NCBI RefSeq assembly: GCF_004339765.1
Contig: NZ_SMGO01000001.1
Coordinates: 1,116,001 to 1,180,000, forward strand
Direction: 5' to 3'
Length of the DNA: 64,000 nt
Origin: Albibacterium bauzanense
Lineage (GTDB): Bacteria; Bacteroidota; Bacteroidia; Sphingobacteriales; Sphingobacteriaceae
Positions 43,397 to 52,511 of the stretch are shown here, piece by piece. The notes under the pieces are model-generated. The model had not been told where the DNA came from, ran no database searches, and saw only the letters and a program-made list of their open reading frames with translations. The position numbers and the translations under genes are program-made. How positions within the stretch are numbered: position 1 is the stretch's first letter; each line of letters opens with the position of its first letter.

Positions 43397-43744
43397 TTAT
43401 AAGCTTTTATCGTATTCTTCTTCATTAAAACCAAGTAAGTATATTCCATTCCCATCAATTATAGGTCGTTTTATCAAACTGGTATGTTCTTGCATCAATT
43501 TACTGGCCGATTTTTGGTCAGTAACCGCCTCCTGTTCTATACTATCTAATTTTCTCCAGGTGGTTCCTCTTTTATTGATCAATGGCTCCCAGCCAAATAC
43601 TTTTTGCCATTCCTTTATTTTATCTTCTGAGATACCCAACTTCTTATAATCATGAAACGTATAATCAACTCCATGTTCAGTAAGCCAATCAAGTGCCTTT
43701 TTAACTGTACTACAGTTCTTTATTCCATATACCTGTACCATCAT
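43397..43744 (-). CDS. ArsC/Spx-family thioredoxin-fold protein
   Basis: 115 residues (MMVQVYGIKNCSTVKKALDWL...). One cysteine in the N-terminal NCSTVKKA motif places it with Spx/MgsR/YffB-type proteins of the ArsC-like thioredoxin fold; the usual ArsC pattern with additional basic residues is not obvious. Members act as redox or transcription regulators, or remain uncharacterised. It sits between pth and the M1 peptidase gene, 7 bp from the former and 1 bp from the latter, so it is probably cotranscribed with both. Confidence 0.8.
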   Translation of the reverse strand: MMVQVYGIKNCSTVKKALDWLTEHGVDYTFHDYKKLGISEDKIKEWQKVFGWEPLINKRGTTWRKLDSIEQEAVTDQKSASKLMQEHTSLIKRPIIDGNGIYLLGFNEEEYDKSL

Positions 43745-43751
43745 TAAATCT

Positions 43752-44312
43752 TTATTTGTTATACCTGGTCATCGTTAGTTCCAAACCAGTTGCTATAAAA
43801 CTTTGTGCCATTTCTACCGATTGCTCAATAAGAGCAGGAAGCTCCATCAATTCGTCCTTATCAAAGCCACTAAGCACATAATCAACCTGCCGACCTTTTG
43901 CGAAATTATCACCTACTCCAAAACGCAGGCGCGGATAATTCTGTCCTCCGCATAAAGCCTCAATACTTTTCAATCCATTATGTCCGGCACTGCTTCCTTT
44001 TGGCCTTAAGCGAATCTTTCCAAATGGAATGGCAATATCATCTACAATAACCAATACATTCTCCAAAGGAATCTTGAGCTCATTCATCCAGTAATTTACA
44101 GCTTTTCCGCTTAAGTTCATATAGGTAGTGGGTTTAATAACATGTACCACCCTGCTTCTATGTTTAAATTCAGAATAATAGGCATAACGTAAGGTAGAGT
44201 AAGTAGCACCTGCCTTCTTTATCAACTCATCGGCCACCATAAAACCAATATTATGACGTGTATCTGCATATTCCGCTCCTATATTACCCAAACCAACAAC
44301 AAGATATTTCAT
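43752..44312 (-). CDS. pth: Peptidyl-tRNA hydrolase
   Basis: 186 residues, the normal size of Pth, which releases tRNA from stalled peptidyl-tRNA. The N-terminus MKYLVVGLGNIGAEYADTRHN carries the catalytic His20 and Asn10. Other markers are YMNLSGKAVNYWM and the loop VIVDDIAIPFGKIRLRPKGSSAGHNGLKS. It follows rplY (110 bp) on the same strand, a common pairing in bacteria, although a strong terminator lies between them. Confidence 0.96.
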   Translation of the reverse strand: MKYLVVGLGNIGAEYADTRHNIGFMVADELIKKAGATYSTLRYAYYSEFKHRSRVVHVIKPTTYMNLSGKAVNYWMNELKIPLENVLVIVDDIAIPFGKIRLRPKGSSAGHNGLKSIEALCGGQNYPRLRFGVGDNFAKGRQVDYVLSGFDKDELMELPALIEQSVEMAQSFIATGLELTMTRYNK

Positions 44313-44369
44313 GAACTAAATTTTGTTTCGTTTCAAAAATAAGAAATATTAGATAAGCTTAAGGAAAAA

Positions 44370-44399
44370 CAAAAAAAGCAGCGATATCTCGCTGCTTTT
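44370..44399 (-). terminator. Intrinsic terminator of rplY
   Basis: Stem AAAAGCAGCGA (44374-44384) with TCGCTGCTTTT (44389-44399), 4-nt loop, and a minus-strand tail of seven T. It lies 23 bp after the rplY stop and 58 bp before pth. Confidence 0.9.
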
Positions 44400-44421
44400 C
44401 ATCTGTAAAAAGTATCTTAAA

Positions 44422-45006
44422 TTATTTACCTGTTTTCGCAGCTTCTTGTTCTGCCTGACGAAGTGCACGAGACATACCAACTGAAACGATGGTATCATCA
44501 GCATTGTTCAAAACTCTGGCATTTTTAAGCTTAATCTCTTCAACGCGAACAGATTTACCTACCTCTAAAGCATTTAAGCTTACTTCAATTTGTTGAGGAA
44601 TATCGTTAGGTAAAGCTTTAACACGTAGCTTACGAAGCTTCTGAATTAATTTACCCCCACTACGTACACCTGGAGATGTTCCTGTTAAAGCAACAGGAAT
44701 ATTCATAACAACCTCTTTCTTGTCATCTAATTCCAAGAAATCGATGTGACGAATAAGATCATTCAATGGGTGAAACTGCATTTCCTGAATAATAGCTTTA
44801 AATTTTTGACCATCAAGATCTAAATCTACGAAATGAACATCGGGTGTGTAAACCAACGATTTCAAATCAGCTGCGGACACTGCAAAGTGGTATTGTTTTT
44901 TTCCACCATAAAGAACTGCAGGCACTTTGCCTTCATAACGCAATTCTTTAGCGTCTCTTTTCCCTACGTTCTCTCTTAGAGAACCGCTAATAGCAATTGA
45001 TTTCAT
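44422..45006 (-). CDS. rplY: 50S ribosomal protein L25 / general stress protein Ctc
   Basis: 194 residues, the longer Ctc-type L25 that binds 5S rRNA: an N-terminal L25 domain (ISGSLRENVGKRDAKELRYEGKVPAVLYGG) and a C-terminal TL5-type beta domain (about 95-180, VVMNIPVALTGTSPGVRSGG). It lies 29 bp after prs on the same strand, an arrangement seen in many Bacteroidota and other bacteria. Confidence 0.95.
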   Translation of the reverse strand: MKSIAISGSLRENVGKRDAKELRYEGKVPAVLYGGKKQYHFAVSAADLKSLVYTPDVHFVDLDLDGQKFKAIIQEMQFHPLNDLIRHIDFLELDDKKEVVMNIPVALTGTSPGVRSGGKLIQKLRKLRVKALPNDIPQQIEVSLNALEVGKSVRVEEIKLKNARVLNNADDTIVSVGMSRALRQAEQEAAKTGK

Positions 45007-45035
45007 TTTTATTTATTTATTTGTTTAATTATTAA

Positions 45036-45980
45036 CTATTTATATTGAAACAGATCACTAATAGATCCGTGTTCATTTACATTTGTAATTGCATGTGCAA
45101 ACAAATCTGCAGTAGATAAAACCTTAATCTTATCACTTTTATGCTTCAATTGAATGGTATCTGTTACAATTAATTCAGTCAATGCCGATTTCTCAATGGT
45201 TTCATAGGCATTGCCCGATAAAACAGGATGAGTACATACAGCACGAACACTGCTAGCTCCATTATCCATGATCAACTGAGCAGCTTTTGATAAAGTTCCG
45301 GCTGTATCGCAAATATCATCAATCAAAACAATATCTTGTCCGGTAACATCACCAATAATTGACATAGACTCAATTTCATTGGCACGTTTACGTTGCTTAT
45401 CACAAATTACAACCTCAGCATTAAAGTACTTAGCAAAAGTTCTGGCCCGGTAAGAACCACCCATATCTGGCGATGCAATTGTTAAATTTGGAAGATTTAA
45501 CGATTTAATATGTGGAACAAAAATTACGGAAGCATCTAAATGATCAACCGGAATATCAAAAAAGCCCTGAATCTGCGCTGCATGCAAATCCATGGTCATA
45601 ATACGGTGAGCACCTGCTGCTGTAATCAAATTTGCAATCAGTTTAGCTCCAATAGCCACTCTTGGTTTATCCTTACGATCCTGACGAGCATAGCCGAAGT
45701 AAGGAACTACCGCCGTTATATAATGAGCAGAGGCACGTTTAGCAGCATCTATCATTAACAATAGCTCCAAAATGTTATCGCCCGGAGTATTAGTAGATTG
45801 AATAATAAAAACGTCACTCCCTCTTACAGATTCATTATAAAATGGTTGGATTTCACCATCACTGAAACGTGATAATGTCTTTTTTCCCAGAGCTTTGCCG
45901 TAAGATTTAGCAACCTTTTCAGCCAGGTGCAGATTACTGGTTCCTGCGAAAAGCTGTACTTTATTAAACTGTAGAGGCAT
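45036..45980 (-). CDS. prs: Ribose-phosphate pyrophosphokinase
   Basis: 314 residues, the usual length of PRPP synthase. The N-terminus MPLQFNKVQLFAGTSNLHLA matches Bacteroidota homologues, and this supports the ATG at 45980 over an in-frame ATG six codons upstream (45998). Key motifs are RFSDGEIQPFYNESVRGSDV, YFGYARQDRKDKPRV and the PRPP loop IVLIDDICDTAGTL. It supplies PRPP to the apt and pyr genes elsewhere in this window. It is the first gene of the prs-rplY pair. Confidence 0.96.
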   Translation of the reverse strand: MPLQFNKVQLFAGTSNLHLAEKVAKSYGKALGKKTLSRFSDGEIQPFYNESVRGSDVFIIQSTNTPGDNILELLLMIDAAKRASAHYITAVVPYFGYARQDRKDKPRVAIGAKLIANLITAAGAHRIMTMDLHAAQIQGFFDIPVDHLDASVIFVPHIKSLNLPNLTIASPDMGGSYRARTFAKYFNAEVVICDKQRKRANEIESMSIIGDVTGQDIVLIDDICDTAGTLSKAAQLIMDNGASSVRAVCTHPVLSGNAYETIEKSALTELIVTDTIQLKHKSDKIKVLSTADLFAHAITNVNEHGSISDLFQYK

Positions 45981-46005
45981 GGCGTTATACTGTTGCATAT
46001 AATAC

Positions 46006-46049
46006 GAACTCGGATTGTAATAAACTAAACAATCCGAGTTCTCTTTTTT
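46006..46049 (+). terminator. Hairpin with a U tract on the plus strand, in the prs leader
   Basis: A 13-bp perfect stem, 46006-46018 with 46029-46041, is followed by a plus-strand run TCTTTTTT. The adjacent genes on both sides (tRNA-Gln, prs) are on the minus strand, on which no U tract follows the stem. It might end antisense transcription or act in the prs leader or tRNA 3' processing. Confidence 0.5.
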
Positions 46050-46050
46050 G

Positions 46051-46121
46051 TTGCCCGACCAGGGTTCGAACCTAGACTATCTGAACCAAAATCAGATGTA
46101 CTACCATTATACTATCGGGCA
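46051..46121 (-). tRNA. tRNA-Gln (TTG anticodon)
   Basis: A 71-nt cloverleaf: acceptor TGCCCGA with TCGGGCA, D-arm TAGTATAATGGTAGTA, anticodon stem-loop TCTGATTTTGGTTCAGA with anticodon TTG, and T-arm CTAGGTTCGAACCCTGG. CCA is not encoded. Confidence 0.95.
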
Positions 46122-46301
46122 ATCTTTGCCGTTTTTGAGGCATCTCCGTTATCGGACTGCAAATATAGAGCGATATTCTATATGTTGCAAAAATATTTCA
46201 CTTTTTTATTTCTTTAATTGTTAAAATGCCATCTGAATTGCCAAAACGTATCAGTATTTCATTTCAAATACTTAATTTCGGAGCGTAAACGAATTTGGAT
46301 T

Positions 46302-49300
46302 ATGAATTACAGCAAAATCAATAACATCTTAGGATGGTTGAGTTTCCTTATAGCAACACTCTCCTATATCTTAACACTGGAGCCAACCGCAAGCTTCTGG
46401 GACTGCGGCGAATTTATTGCTGCAGCCTACAAAATGCAGATTGTACATCAACCTGGAGCCCCTCTGTTCTTAATGTTACAAAACCTATTCTCAAACTTTG
46501 CAATGGGAAGACCAGAGCTGATAGCCTACTGGATGAACGTAGGATCAGCAGTTTCAAGCGGATCAACAATTCTGTTTTTATTCTGGACCATCACTGCACT
46601 TGCTAAAAAGGTAGTAAATCTAAAGGATGTAGAAATAACCCAGGCTCAATTAATCCAAATCATGGGCGCTGGCCTTGTCGGTGCATTGGCTTATGCTTTC
46701 TCAGATACTTTCTGGTTCTCTGCTGTAGAATCTGAAGTTTATGCCATGGCATCATTATGTACCGCAGTAGTTTTCTGGGCTATTTTAAAATGGGACTCCC
46801 ATGCAGACGAGCCTTACTCAGAACGCTGGTTAATTCTAATAGCCTATGTAATGGGACTATCCATTGGTGTCCATTTACTTAACTTATTGACCATTCCGGC
46901 ATTGGCCCTGGTTGTTTATTTCCGTAAAAATCAAAATCCAACAAGCAAAGGTGCATTAAAAGCCATGCTGATTGGTGTTATTATATTAGGCTTAATATTA
47001 TGGGGAATCATTCAATACTCCATCAAATTCGCTGCCTATTTTGATCTTTTCTTTGTAAATACATTAGGACTAGGCTTCGGATCAGGCGTATTCGTTTTTG
47101 CAGTTTTACTGATAGGCGGATTAACCTATGGCATCATTTACTCTATTAAACATCATAAAAAAACCTTAAATATCGTTCTGCTCTGTACTTCATTTATCTT
47201 TTTTGGATACAGCTCATTTACCATGATTACGATTCGTGCTAAAGCGAATCCTACCTTAAATAACAACGATCCGGATAATACCTTTGCGTTATTAGGTTAT
47301 CTGAATCGCGAACAATATGGAGATGATCCTCTATTTAATGGCCCTTATTTCGATTCAAAACCAATCGAATATGTGGAAGGTTCTGCCATGTATAGAAAAG
47401 GGGACGATAAATATGTAAAAATCGGGAACAAACCCAGCTATAAATACGATCGTGAAACATTGCTCCCACGTATCTACAGCTCAACTCCTGATCATATAAA
47501 CGTATACCGCAGCTGGCTTAATTTGGGAGAAAACGAACAGCCTCAATTCAGCGATAACTTAAAATTCTTGTTCTCCTATCAAATCGGACACATGTATGCC
47601 CGTTACTTTATGTGGAACTTCGTAGGCCGTCAAAACGATCAACAAGGCCAGGGGAACTTTACCGATGGAAACTGGATCAGCGGAATTAAGTTTATCGATC
47701 AGATGCGATTGGGCGGACAAAATGCTTTACCTGATTCACAGAAAAATAACCCTTCAAGAAATACTTACTTCTTCTTACCATTAATTTTAGGACTTTTAGG
47801 TGCTTTCTGGCACTTTAAACGCAATCAAAAAGATGCAGGTATCGTAGGTTTATTATTTTTCTTCACCGGTATAGCCATCGTACTTTATTTAAATCAAAGT
47901 CCGCTACAACCTCGTGAACGAGATTATGCCTTCGCCGGTTCCTTCTACGCATTTGCAATTTGGGTGGGATTTGGGGTTCTGGCGATCAGCGACTTCATTA
48001 AGAAAAAAGCAAATCATAAAACAGCTGCCATTGCAGCCACAGTCATCGGCCTTTTAGCCGCTCCGGTATTAATGGCTTCTCAAAACTGGGACGATCATAA
48101 CCGCTCTAATAAAAGCACCGCCAGAGATTTAGCTATAGACTATCTTGAAAGCTGCGCACCCAATGCCATCTTATTTACATACGGCGATAACGATACATAC
48201 CCGCTTTGGTATGCACAAGAAGTTGAAAACATCCGTCCGGATGTTCGCGTAGTAAACTTAAGCTTACTGAGTGCAGATTGGTATGTAAGACAAATGAAAG
48301 AAAAAGTGAACGAAGCTGATGCCCTTCCTATTTCAATGAAAGACAGCCAGTTTGTTCAAGGTACCCGTGATTTCATCCGCTATACCGACTATAAAATACC
48401 AGGCAATGTTGAACTTGAGAACGTTATGGGTATCTTACTGTCAGATAACCCGCAAGATCAGCAGCAAATGCAAGATGGATCTTACAATAATTTCCTACCA
48501 ACAAAGAACTTCAAACTAACTATAAACAAACAAGCTGTTGTAGAAAACAATGTTGTTCTTAAAGGCTGGCAAGATCAGATTGTAGACTCCATAGTATGGA
48601 CTTACAACAAAGACTATGTATCGAAAGCTGAATTATCAATTCTTGATATCTTAGTTAATAATAATTGGGAAAGACCTATTTATTTTGCACGCACTGTTCC
48701 TAGCGACAATTACTTAGGACTGGATAATTACCTGGTAACAGAGGGCTTTGCTTACCGCCTGATGCCTATACTTGCTTATACTCCGGAAGACGATCCAAGC
48801 CAGCAATCGGAAAAAATCAATACAGAAGCGATGTATGATAATACCATGAATAAGTTTGTATGGGGAAATCTTAAAACTGAGAAGTACTTAGATCCTGAAT
48901 CGTACGGAATGTTAAACCTGATCATGAATAACTTCAACAGCTTAAGCAATGCGCTGGTTGCTGAAGGAAAAATGGAAGAGGCAAAAGCCGTAATGAAACG
49001 CAGCCTGGAAGTTGTTCCTGATAAGATTTATGCAATGCGTGAAACCTTGCAAAAACAATCAATGGCAGAAAGCTTATACAAGGTAGGCGACATCGAAAAT
49101 GCGAATCGTATTGTTACCAATACCACCGATTACCTGGAACAGAACTTGAATTACTTCTTCACTATTGCAGACACTAAACCCAACCTGGAAATGAACAACA
49201 TGCAATTGGGAATGTATATCTTGCATGCAATGGATCAATTAACGGCACAGTATAAACAAACGAAAGAAAACGAACGCATCAAGAAAATATTTGCGGATTT

Positions 49301-49334
49301 CGAGAAGCGTTATGAAGTATCTGGTTTAAATTAA
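46302..49334 (+). CDS. DUF2723 multi-spanning membrane protein (GT-C-type glycosyltransferase-like)
   Basis: 1010 residues. The N-terminal half holds about 11-12 membrane segments and the DUF2723 signature EPTASFWDCGEFIAAAYKMQ with an Asp/Glu-rich first loop as in GT-C enzymes that use lipid-linked sugars. Further markers are QSPLQPRERDYAFAGSFYAF and TYGDNDTYPLWYAQE in the later luminal part. The C-terminal third is soluble. The ATG at 46302 gives a natural start MNYSKINNILGWLSFLIATL; an upstream in-frame ATG is 28 codons earlier and less likely. Related proteins are annotated as protein O-mannosyltransferase-like; that activity is family knowledge, not shown here. Confidence 0.88.
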   Translation: MNYSKINNILGWLSFLIATLSYILTLEPTASFWDCGEFIAAAYKMQIVHQPGAPLFLMLQNLFSNFAMGRPELIAYWMNVGSAVSSGSTILFLFWTITALAKKVVNLKDVEITQAQLIQIMGAGLVGALAYAFSDTFWFSAVESEVYAMASLCTAVVFWAILKWDSHADEPYSERWLILIAYVMGLSIGVHLLNLLTIPALALVVYFRKNQNPTSKGALKAMLIGVIILGLILWGIIQYSIKFAAYFDLFFVNTLGLGFGSGVFVFAVLLIGGLTYGIIYSIKHHKKTLNIVLLCTSFIFFGYSSFTMITIRAKANPTLNNNDPDNTFALLGYLNREQYGDDPLFNGPYFDSKPIEYVEGSAMYRKGDDKYVKIGNKPSYKYDRETLLPRIYSSTPDHINVYRSWLNLGENEQPQFSDNLKFLFSYQIGHMYARYFMWNFVGRQNDQQGQGNFTDGNWISGIKFIDQMRLGGQNALPDSQKNNPSRNTYFFLPLILGLLGAFWHFKRNQKDAGIVGLLFFFTGIAIVLYLNQSPLQPRERDYAFAGSFYAFAIWVGFGVLAISDFIKKKANHKTAAIAATVIGLLAAPVLMASQNWDDHNRSNKSTARDLAIDYLESCAPNAILFTYGDNDTYPLWYAQEVENIRPDVRVVNLSLLSADWYVRQMKEKVNEADALPISMKDSQFVQGTRDFIRYTDYKIPGNVELENVMGILLSDNPQDQQQMQDGSYNNFLPTKNFKLTINKQAVVENNVVLKGWQDQIVDSIVWTYNKDYVSKAELSILDILVNNNWERPIYFARTVPSDNYLGLDNYLVTEGFAYRLMPILAYTPEDDPSQQSEKINTEAMYDNTMNKFVWGNLKTEKYLDPESYGMLNLIMNNFNSLSNALVAEGKMEEAKAVMKRSLEVVPDKIYAMRETLQKQSMAESLYKVGDIENANRIVTNTTDYLEQNLNYFFTIADTKPNLEMNNMQLGMYILHAMDQLTAQYKQTKENERIKKIFADFEKRYEVSGLN

Positions 49335-49420
49335 GCCATAAAAGCTCTCTTCAATAACTAGTAGGTTGTAAAACCTCTTAGAATAGAAAGTACTTTAAGA
49401 AAATAAAGCTCAATTAAAAA

Positions 49421-49470
49421 ATGCTTGCAGAACAGGAATAAAACCCTGTTTCCTGCAAGCATTTTCTTTT
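49421..49470 (+). terminator. Intrinsic terminator of the DUF2723 gene
   Basis: Arms ATGCTTGCAG (49421-49430) and CTGCAAGCAT (49453-49462) with inner AACAGG/CCTGTT pairing, followed by TTTTCTTTT. Upstream A-run also permits function on the minus strand. Confidence 0.85.
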
Positions 49471-49503
49471 ATATCAAATTTGTAATTTCATTTAATTAAA
49501 GAA

Positions 49504-49580
49504 GGATCAACCAAGGGTTAAACAGGGGTCAAACAGGGACAATTTGCCTGTTTGGTCCTTGGTTCGTCCTTGGTTGAATC
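49504..49580. repeat. Second array of 11-bp-phased repeats with inverted halves
   Basis: Left half in 11-bp units: GGATCAACCAA (49504), GGGTTAAACAG (49515), GGGTCAAACAG (49526). After a 7-bp centre the right half is the inverted form: CTGTTTGGTCC (49548), TTGGTTCGTCC (49559), TTGGTTGAATC (49570). Units are similar to those at 11868-11972 (GGTTAAACAG and GGTCAAACAG occur in both). The 385-bp gap between the DUF2723 gene and accA holds this array and two terminators, no gene. Confidence 0.8.
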
Positions 49581-49641
49581 TTATTTGTCTTTTATTTATG
49601 TAACGAGAAACCAATCTTAATCACATTTAATATTCGAGCAT

Positions 49642-49672
49642 AAAAAAGCCGGTATATTGGATATACCGGCTT
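49642..49672 (-). terminator. Intrinsic terminator of accA
   Basis: 12-bp stem AAGCCGGTATAT (49646-49657) with ATATACCGGCTT (49661-49672), 3-nt loop, followed by TTTTATG on the minus strand. Position fits termination of accA, whose stop is at 49720. Confidence 0.85.
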
Positions 49673-49719
49673 CTCTATTTTAAAAAAATTATACTTTATT
49701 TATGCTTGAGTTTAAATTA

Positions 49720-50676
49720 TTATCCTTCAACCACAACACCCATCTTACAGAATTTATCAATTCGTTCTGCAATCAAGCTTTCTGTGGTTTTCAATCGCAA
49801 GGCTGCGATATCTTCTAATAGTTGATTTTTAATTGTATTAGCAGTTTCTTCAGGATTTTGGTGAGCTCCTCCTAATGGTTCTCTAATAATTCCATCGATT
49901 AAGCCATTGGCAAACATGTTTTCTGAGGTTAACTTCAAGCATTCGGCAGCTTTCTCCTTATAATCCCAGCTCCTCCATAAAATAGAAGAACAAGATTCAG
50001 GAGAAATTACAGAGTACCAGGTATGTTCAAGCATGTAAACTTTATCGCCAATACCAATTCCCAATGCACCACCCGAAGCACCTTCACCAATAATAACACA
50101 AATGATAGGAACTTCAAGAACAGACATTTCTAACAGGTTACGAGCAATAGCCTCCCCTTGTCCGCGTTCTTCTGCTTCTATACCTGGGTAAGCACCCATG
50201 GTGTCTATAAAAGTGACAACAGGCTTGTTAAACTTCTCAGCCAATTTCATTAAGCGCAAAGCCTTCCGATAACCTTCAGGATTTGCCATTCCAAAGTTTC
50301 TAAATTGGCGTTCTTTGGTATTTTTTCCTTTTTGATGTCCTATTACCATAACAGAAACACCACCGATGGTTGCAAAGCCCCCGATTATAGCTTTATCATC
50401 TTTTACGGTTCTATCGCCATGAAGTTCTATAAAGTCTTCGCAAATAAGGGAAATATAATCCAATGTTTGCGGGCGATCTGGGTGTCGCGACATTTGTACA
50501 TTCTGCCAACCCGTTAAGTTCGTATAAACCTTATTACGGGTTTTTTCAAGCTCAGCCTCAAGCTCACGAACGGTAGCTGACATATCGACCTTTGTTTTTT
50601 CAGCAACTTGTTTAACCTTTTCTAGCTGAACAAGCAGATCTTCTATTGGCTTTTCAAAATCGAATGTTGTTTCCAT
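49720..50676 (-). CDS. accA: Acetyl-CoA carboxylase carboxyltransferase subunit alpha
   Basis: 318 residues, the normal size of AccA, which with AccD transfers carboxyl from carboxybiotin to acetyl-CoA in the first step of fatty-acid synthesis. Markers are the N-terminal helical part ([18 protein letters not shown]), [34 protein letters not shown], and the crotonase-like active-site stretches [19 protein letters not shown] and [16 protein letters not shown]. Monocistronic. Confidence 0.97.
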   Translation of the reverse strand: METTFDFEKPIEDLLVQLEKVKQVAEKTKVDMSATVRELEAELEKTRNKVYTNLTGWQNVQMSRHPDRPQTLDYISLICEDFIELHGDRTVKDDKAIIGGFATIGGVSVMVIGHQKGKNTKERQFRNFGMANPEGYRKALRLMKLAEKFNKPVVTFIDTMGAYPGIEAEERGQGEAIARNLLEMSVLEVPIICVIIGEGASGGALGIGIGDKVYMLEHTWYSVISPESCSSILWRSWDYKEKAAECLKLTSENMFANGLIDGIIREPLGGAHQNPEETANTIKNQLLEDIAALRLKTTESLIAERIDKFCKMGVVVEG

Positions 50677-50853
50677 TTCTTATAATTTGTCGTGCTATCT
50701 TATCTAAACAATTAAAAAGATAACCGGGCGGCTAAATTAGTCATTTTGATTTCTAATATAAAATATCATTATCAAGAAATACTCAATCTTAGGTATTTCT
50801 TATCAACAAGTTTTAGGTTTAATTTGTGTGATACTAAGTTTTATTCGCACTAT

Positions 50854-52479
50854 ATGAAAACAATCAAACTATTCTTCATCGCATTTCTACTGTTACAAAG
50901 TGCTGCTATTTTTGGACAGGAACAGGAATCAATTCCTGAAGTGCATCCTGACCTGGATAACCCCAAAGTGCAGGAGGCAATCAGATTAATAGAAGCAGAG
51001 GATTACAATGGTGCACAAGCGCATTATAAAAAGGTATTCCAAAGTAATAACCGGAAGGATATAAAAGATTTATTTATATACGATTTGTCTAGGATAGGTA
51101 CGGGGCGAATCATGGATCTGTTGTTTAATGCTGAATTTGAAGATGAGATTAAAATTGCAGTCGAGGATATTATGAAATCGGGGGATTCGCCTTCTGAAAA
51201 GTTTCAGAAAGCCCTTGTTTATACCTACGCTGGGTTTAACACTTATAAAGACCCGCAACAGACAAAGGAATATTTGAACAGCCCTTTTCATGTCTTTTTG
51301 CAACTTGCTACGCAGCAAGACTGGATTCGGCCGATACCTCTTCTGAGACGGACAGCAACTGAATTATATAAAATAGGCTTTGAAGATGAGCATCTGGATA
51401 TGGATGTTCTCTTAGCAACATTTGACTACGAAGTTAACAACAATGGTTATACACCTTCTGTAATTGGCGAACTGGCTGATGGTTTTTATTACGAAAACAG
51501 CTTCGGATTGCCTCTGACAGCTGATGAGGAAAAAGCAAACGAAAACTATCTCGAAATAAGTCAAGCAGTTACATATTCTTTTTTAGCGAATAATCCTGAG
51601 AATACTCAGCCATTAATGATTGAACTTTGGGAAAGAAGTTTAAGCAGGTCTTCTTTTGACACTCGATTTTATAAATTCAGATCTGGGTATGCTGAAAGTC
51701 TATCTGACTTTATTTCTGAGCTTGATGGTGATGAAGATATTAAATATGATGATATCAAGATTGTAGAAATCTTATACAATTCTTTCTTTAATGAAGATTC
51801 TGAATACACGGTTGATGACCTGATAGAGTTAACCGCAGATAAGGAAACTGCTTATAATATTCTTATCGGCTTCCTAAATTATAAGAAAGATCACTTCAAT
51901 ATGGATTTAATGGGAGTTAGCCCGAAATGGGTGAATACCTTTAAAGATTTTATTGTTAAAAATCCTGAATATTTGTCTTTAGCTATTCGATATGGAGATG
52001 AAATAGATGTTCTATTGGCTGACAATAGAGTTAATATAGAATCGTTAGAAAAAAGTCTGGATTTTGTACCTGAAACCCTCAATGTAATGAGCGTAATAGT
52101 ACAAGATGATAAAATGAATGAAAACGGCTTAGGACTGTATACACTCTATGGCCTTGCTCGTAAAATGGATAAAATCAGAGAGCATGGATCATTCAAGAAG
52201 AACAGAAACATCAAGCATCTTCAGGCAAAGGCAAGGATGACCTTTGAGTTGACATACTTAAGAGACCGAGGAATTCACTCTCCTTCTATTATAGGCCTTT
52301 CAGACATATTCGACGATTGGAATCAGGGAGATATGGACTTTTCTTCTGAAGAGGTAGAAATCTTCTTATCTGAGTATTTAGATATCTATACAGAAAGTCC
52401 ATTGGCTGATGCTTCAATGGAAAAAGTAATTATTATAGATATATTGAAAGACGTTGCTACAAAATTCGAATTAATTTAA
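50854..52479 (+). CDS. Exported protein of unknown function with an N-terminal TPR-like region
   Basis: 541 residues starting MKTIKLFFIAFLLLQSAAIF, a signal peptide cleaved before GQEQE. Residues about 30-60 (PKVQEAIRLIEAEDYNGAQAHYKKVF) look like a single TPR-like helix pair, and the rest is helical and acidic without recognisable domains. The ATG at 50854 is chosen because the frame upstream has no signal-like sequence. It is followed 32 bp later by a zinc-ribbon-type gene on the same strand. I do not recognise a family. Confidence 0.65.
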   Translation: MKTIKLFFIAFLLLQSAAIFGQEQESIPEVHPDLDNPKVQEAIRLIEAEDYNGAQAHYKKVFQSNNRKDIKDLFIYDLSRIGTGRIMDLLFNAEFEDEIKIAVEDIMKSGDSPSEKFQKALVYTYAGFNTYKDPQQTKEYLNSPFHVFLQLATQQDWIRPIPLLRRTATELYKIGFEDEHLDMDVLLATFDYEVNNNGYTPSVIGELADGFYYENSFGLPLTADEEKANENYLEISQAVTYSFLANNPENTQPLMIELWERSLSRSSFDTRFYKFRSGYAESLSDFISELDGDEDIKYDDIKIVEILYNSFFNEDSEYTVDDLIELTADKETAYNILIGFLNYKKDHFNMDLMGVSPKWVNTFKDFIVKNPEYLSLAIRYGDEIDVLLADNRVNIESLEKSLDFVPETLNVMSVIVQDDKMNENGLGLYTLYGLARKMDKIREHGSFKKNRNIKHLQAKARMTFELTYLRDRGIHSPSIIGLSDIFDDWNQGDMDFSSEEVEIFLSEYLDIYTESPLADASMEKVIIIDILKDVATKFELI

Positions 52480-52511
52480 TGTTAACTAGAATCTTAAAAA
52501 TCTGATCTTAT

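Noticed and set aside
43397-43744. Arsenate reductase of an ars operon
   Set aside because: No ars genes nearby; the protein is of the Spx/YffB kind by its single N-terminal Cys motif and sits between pth and a peptidase gene.
49504-49580. CRISPR-like or IS inverted ends
   Set aside because: No transposase or spacers between the arms; the structure is a short dyad of 11-bp units.
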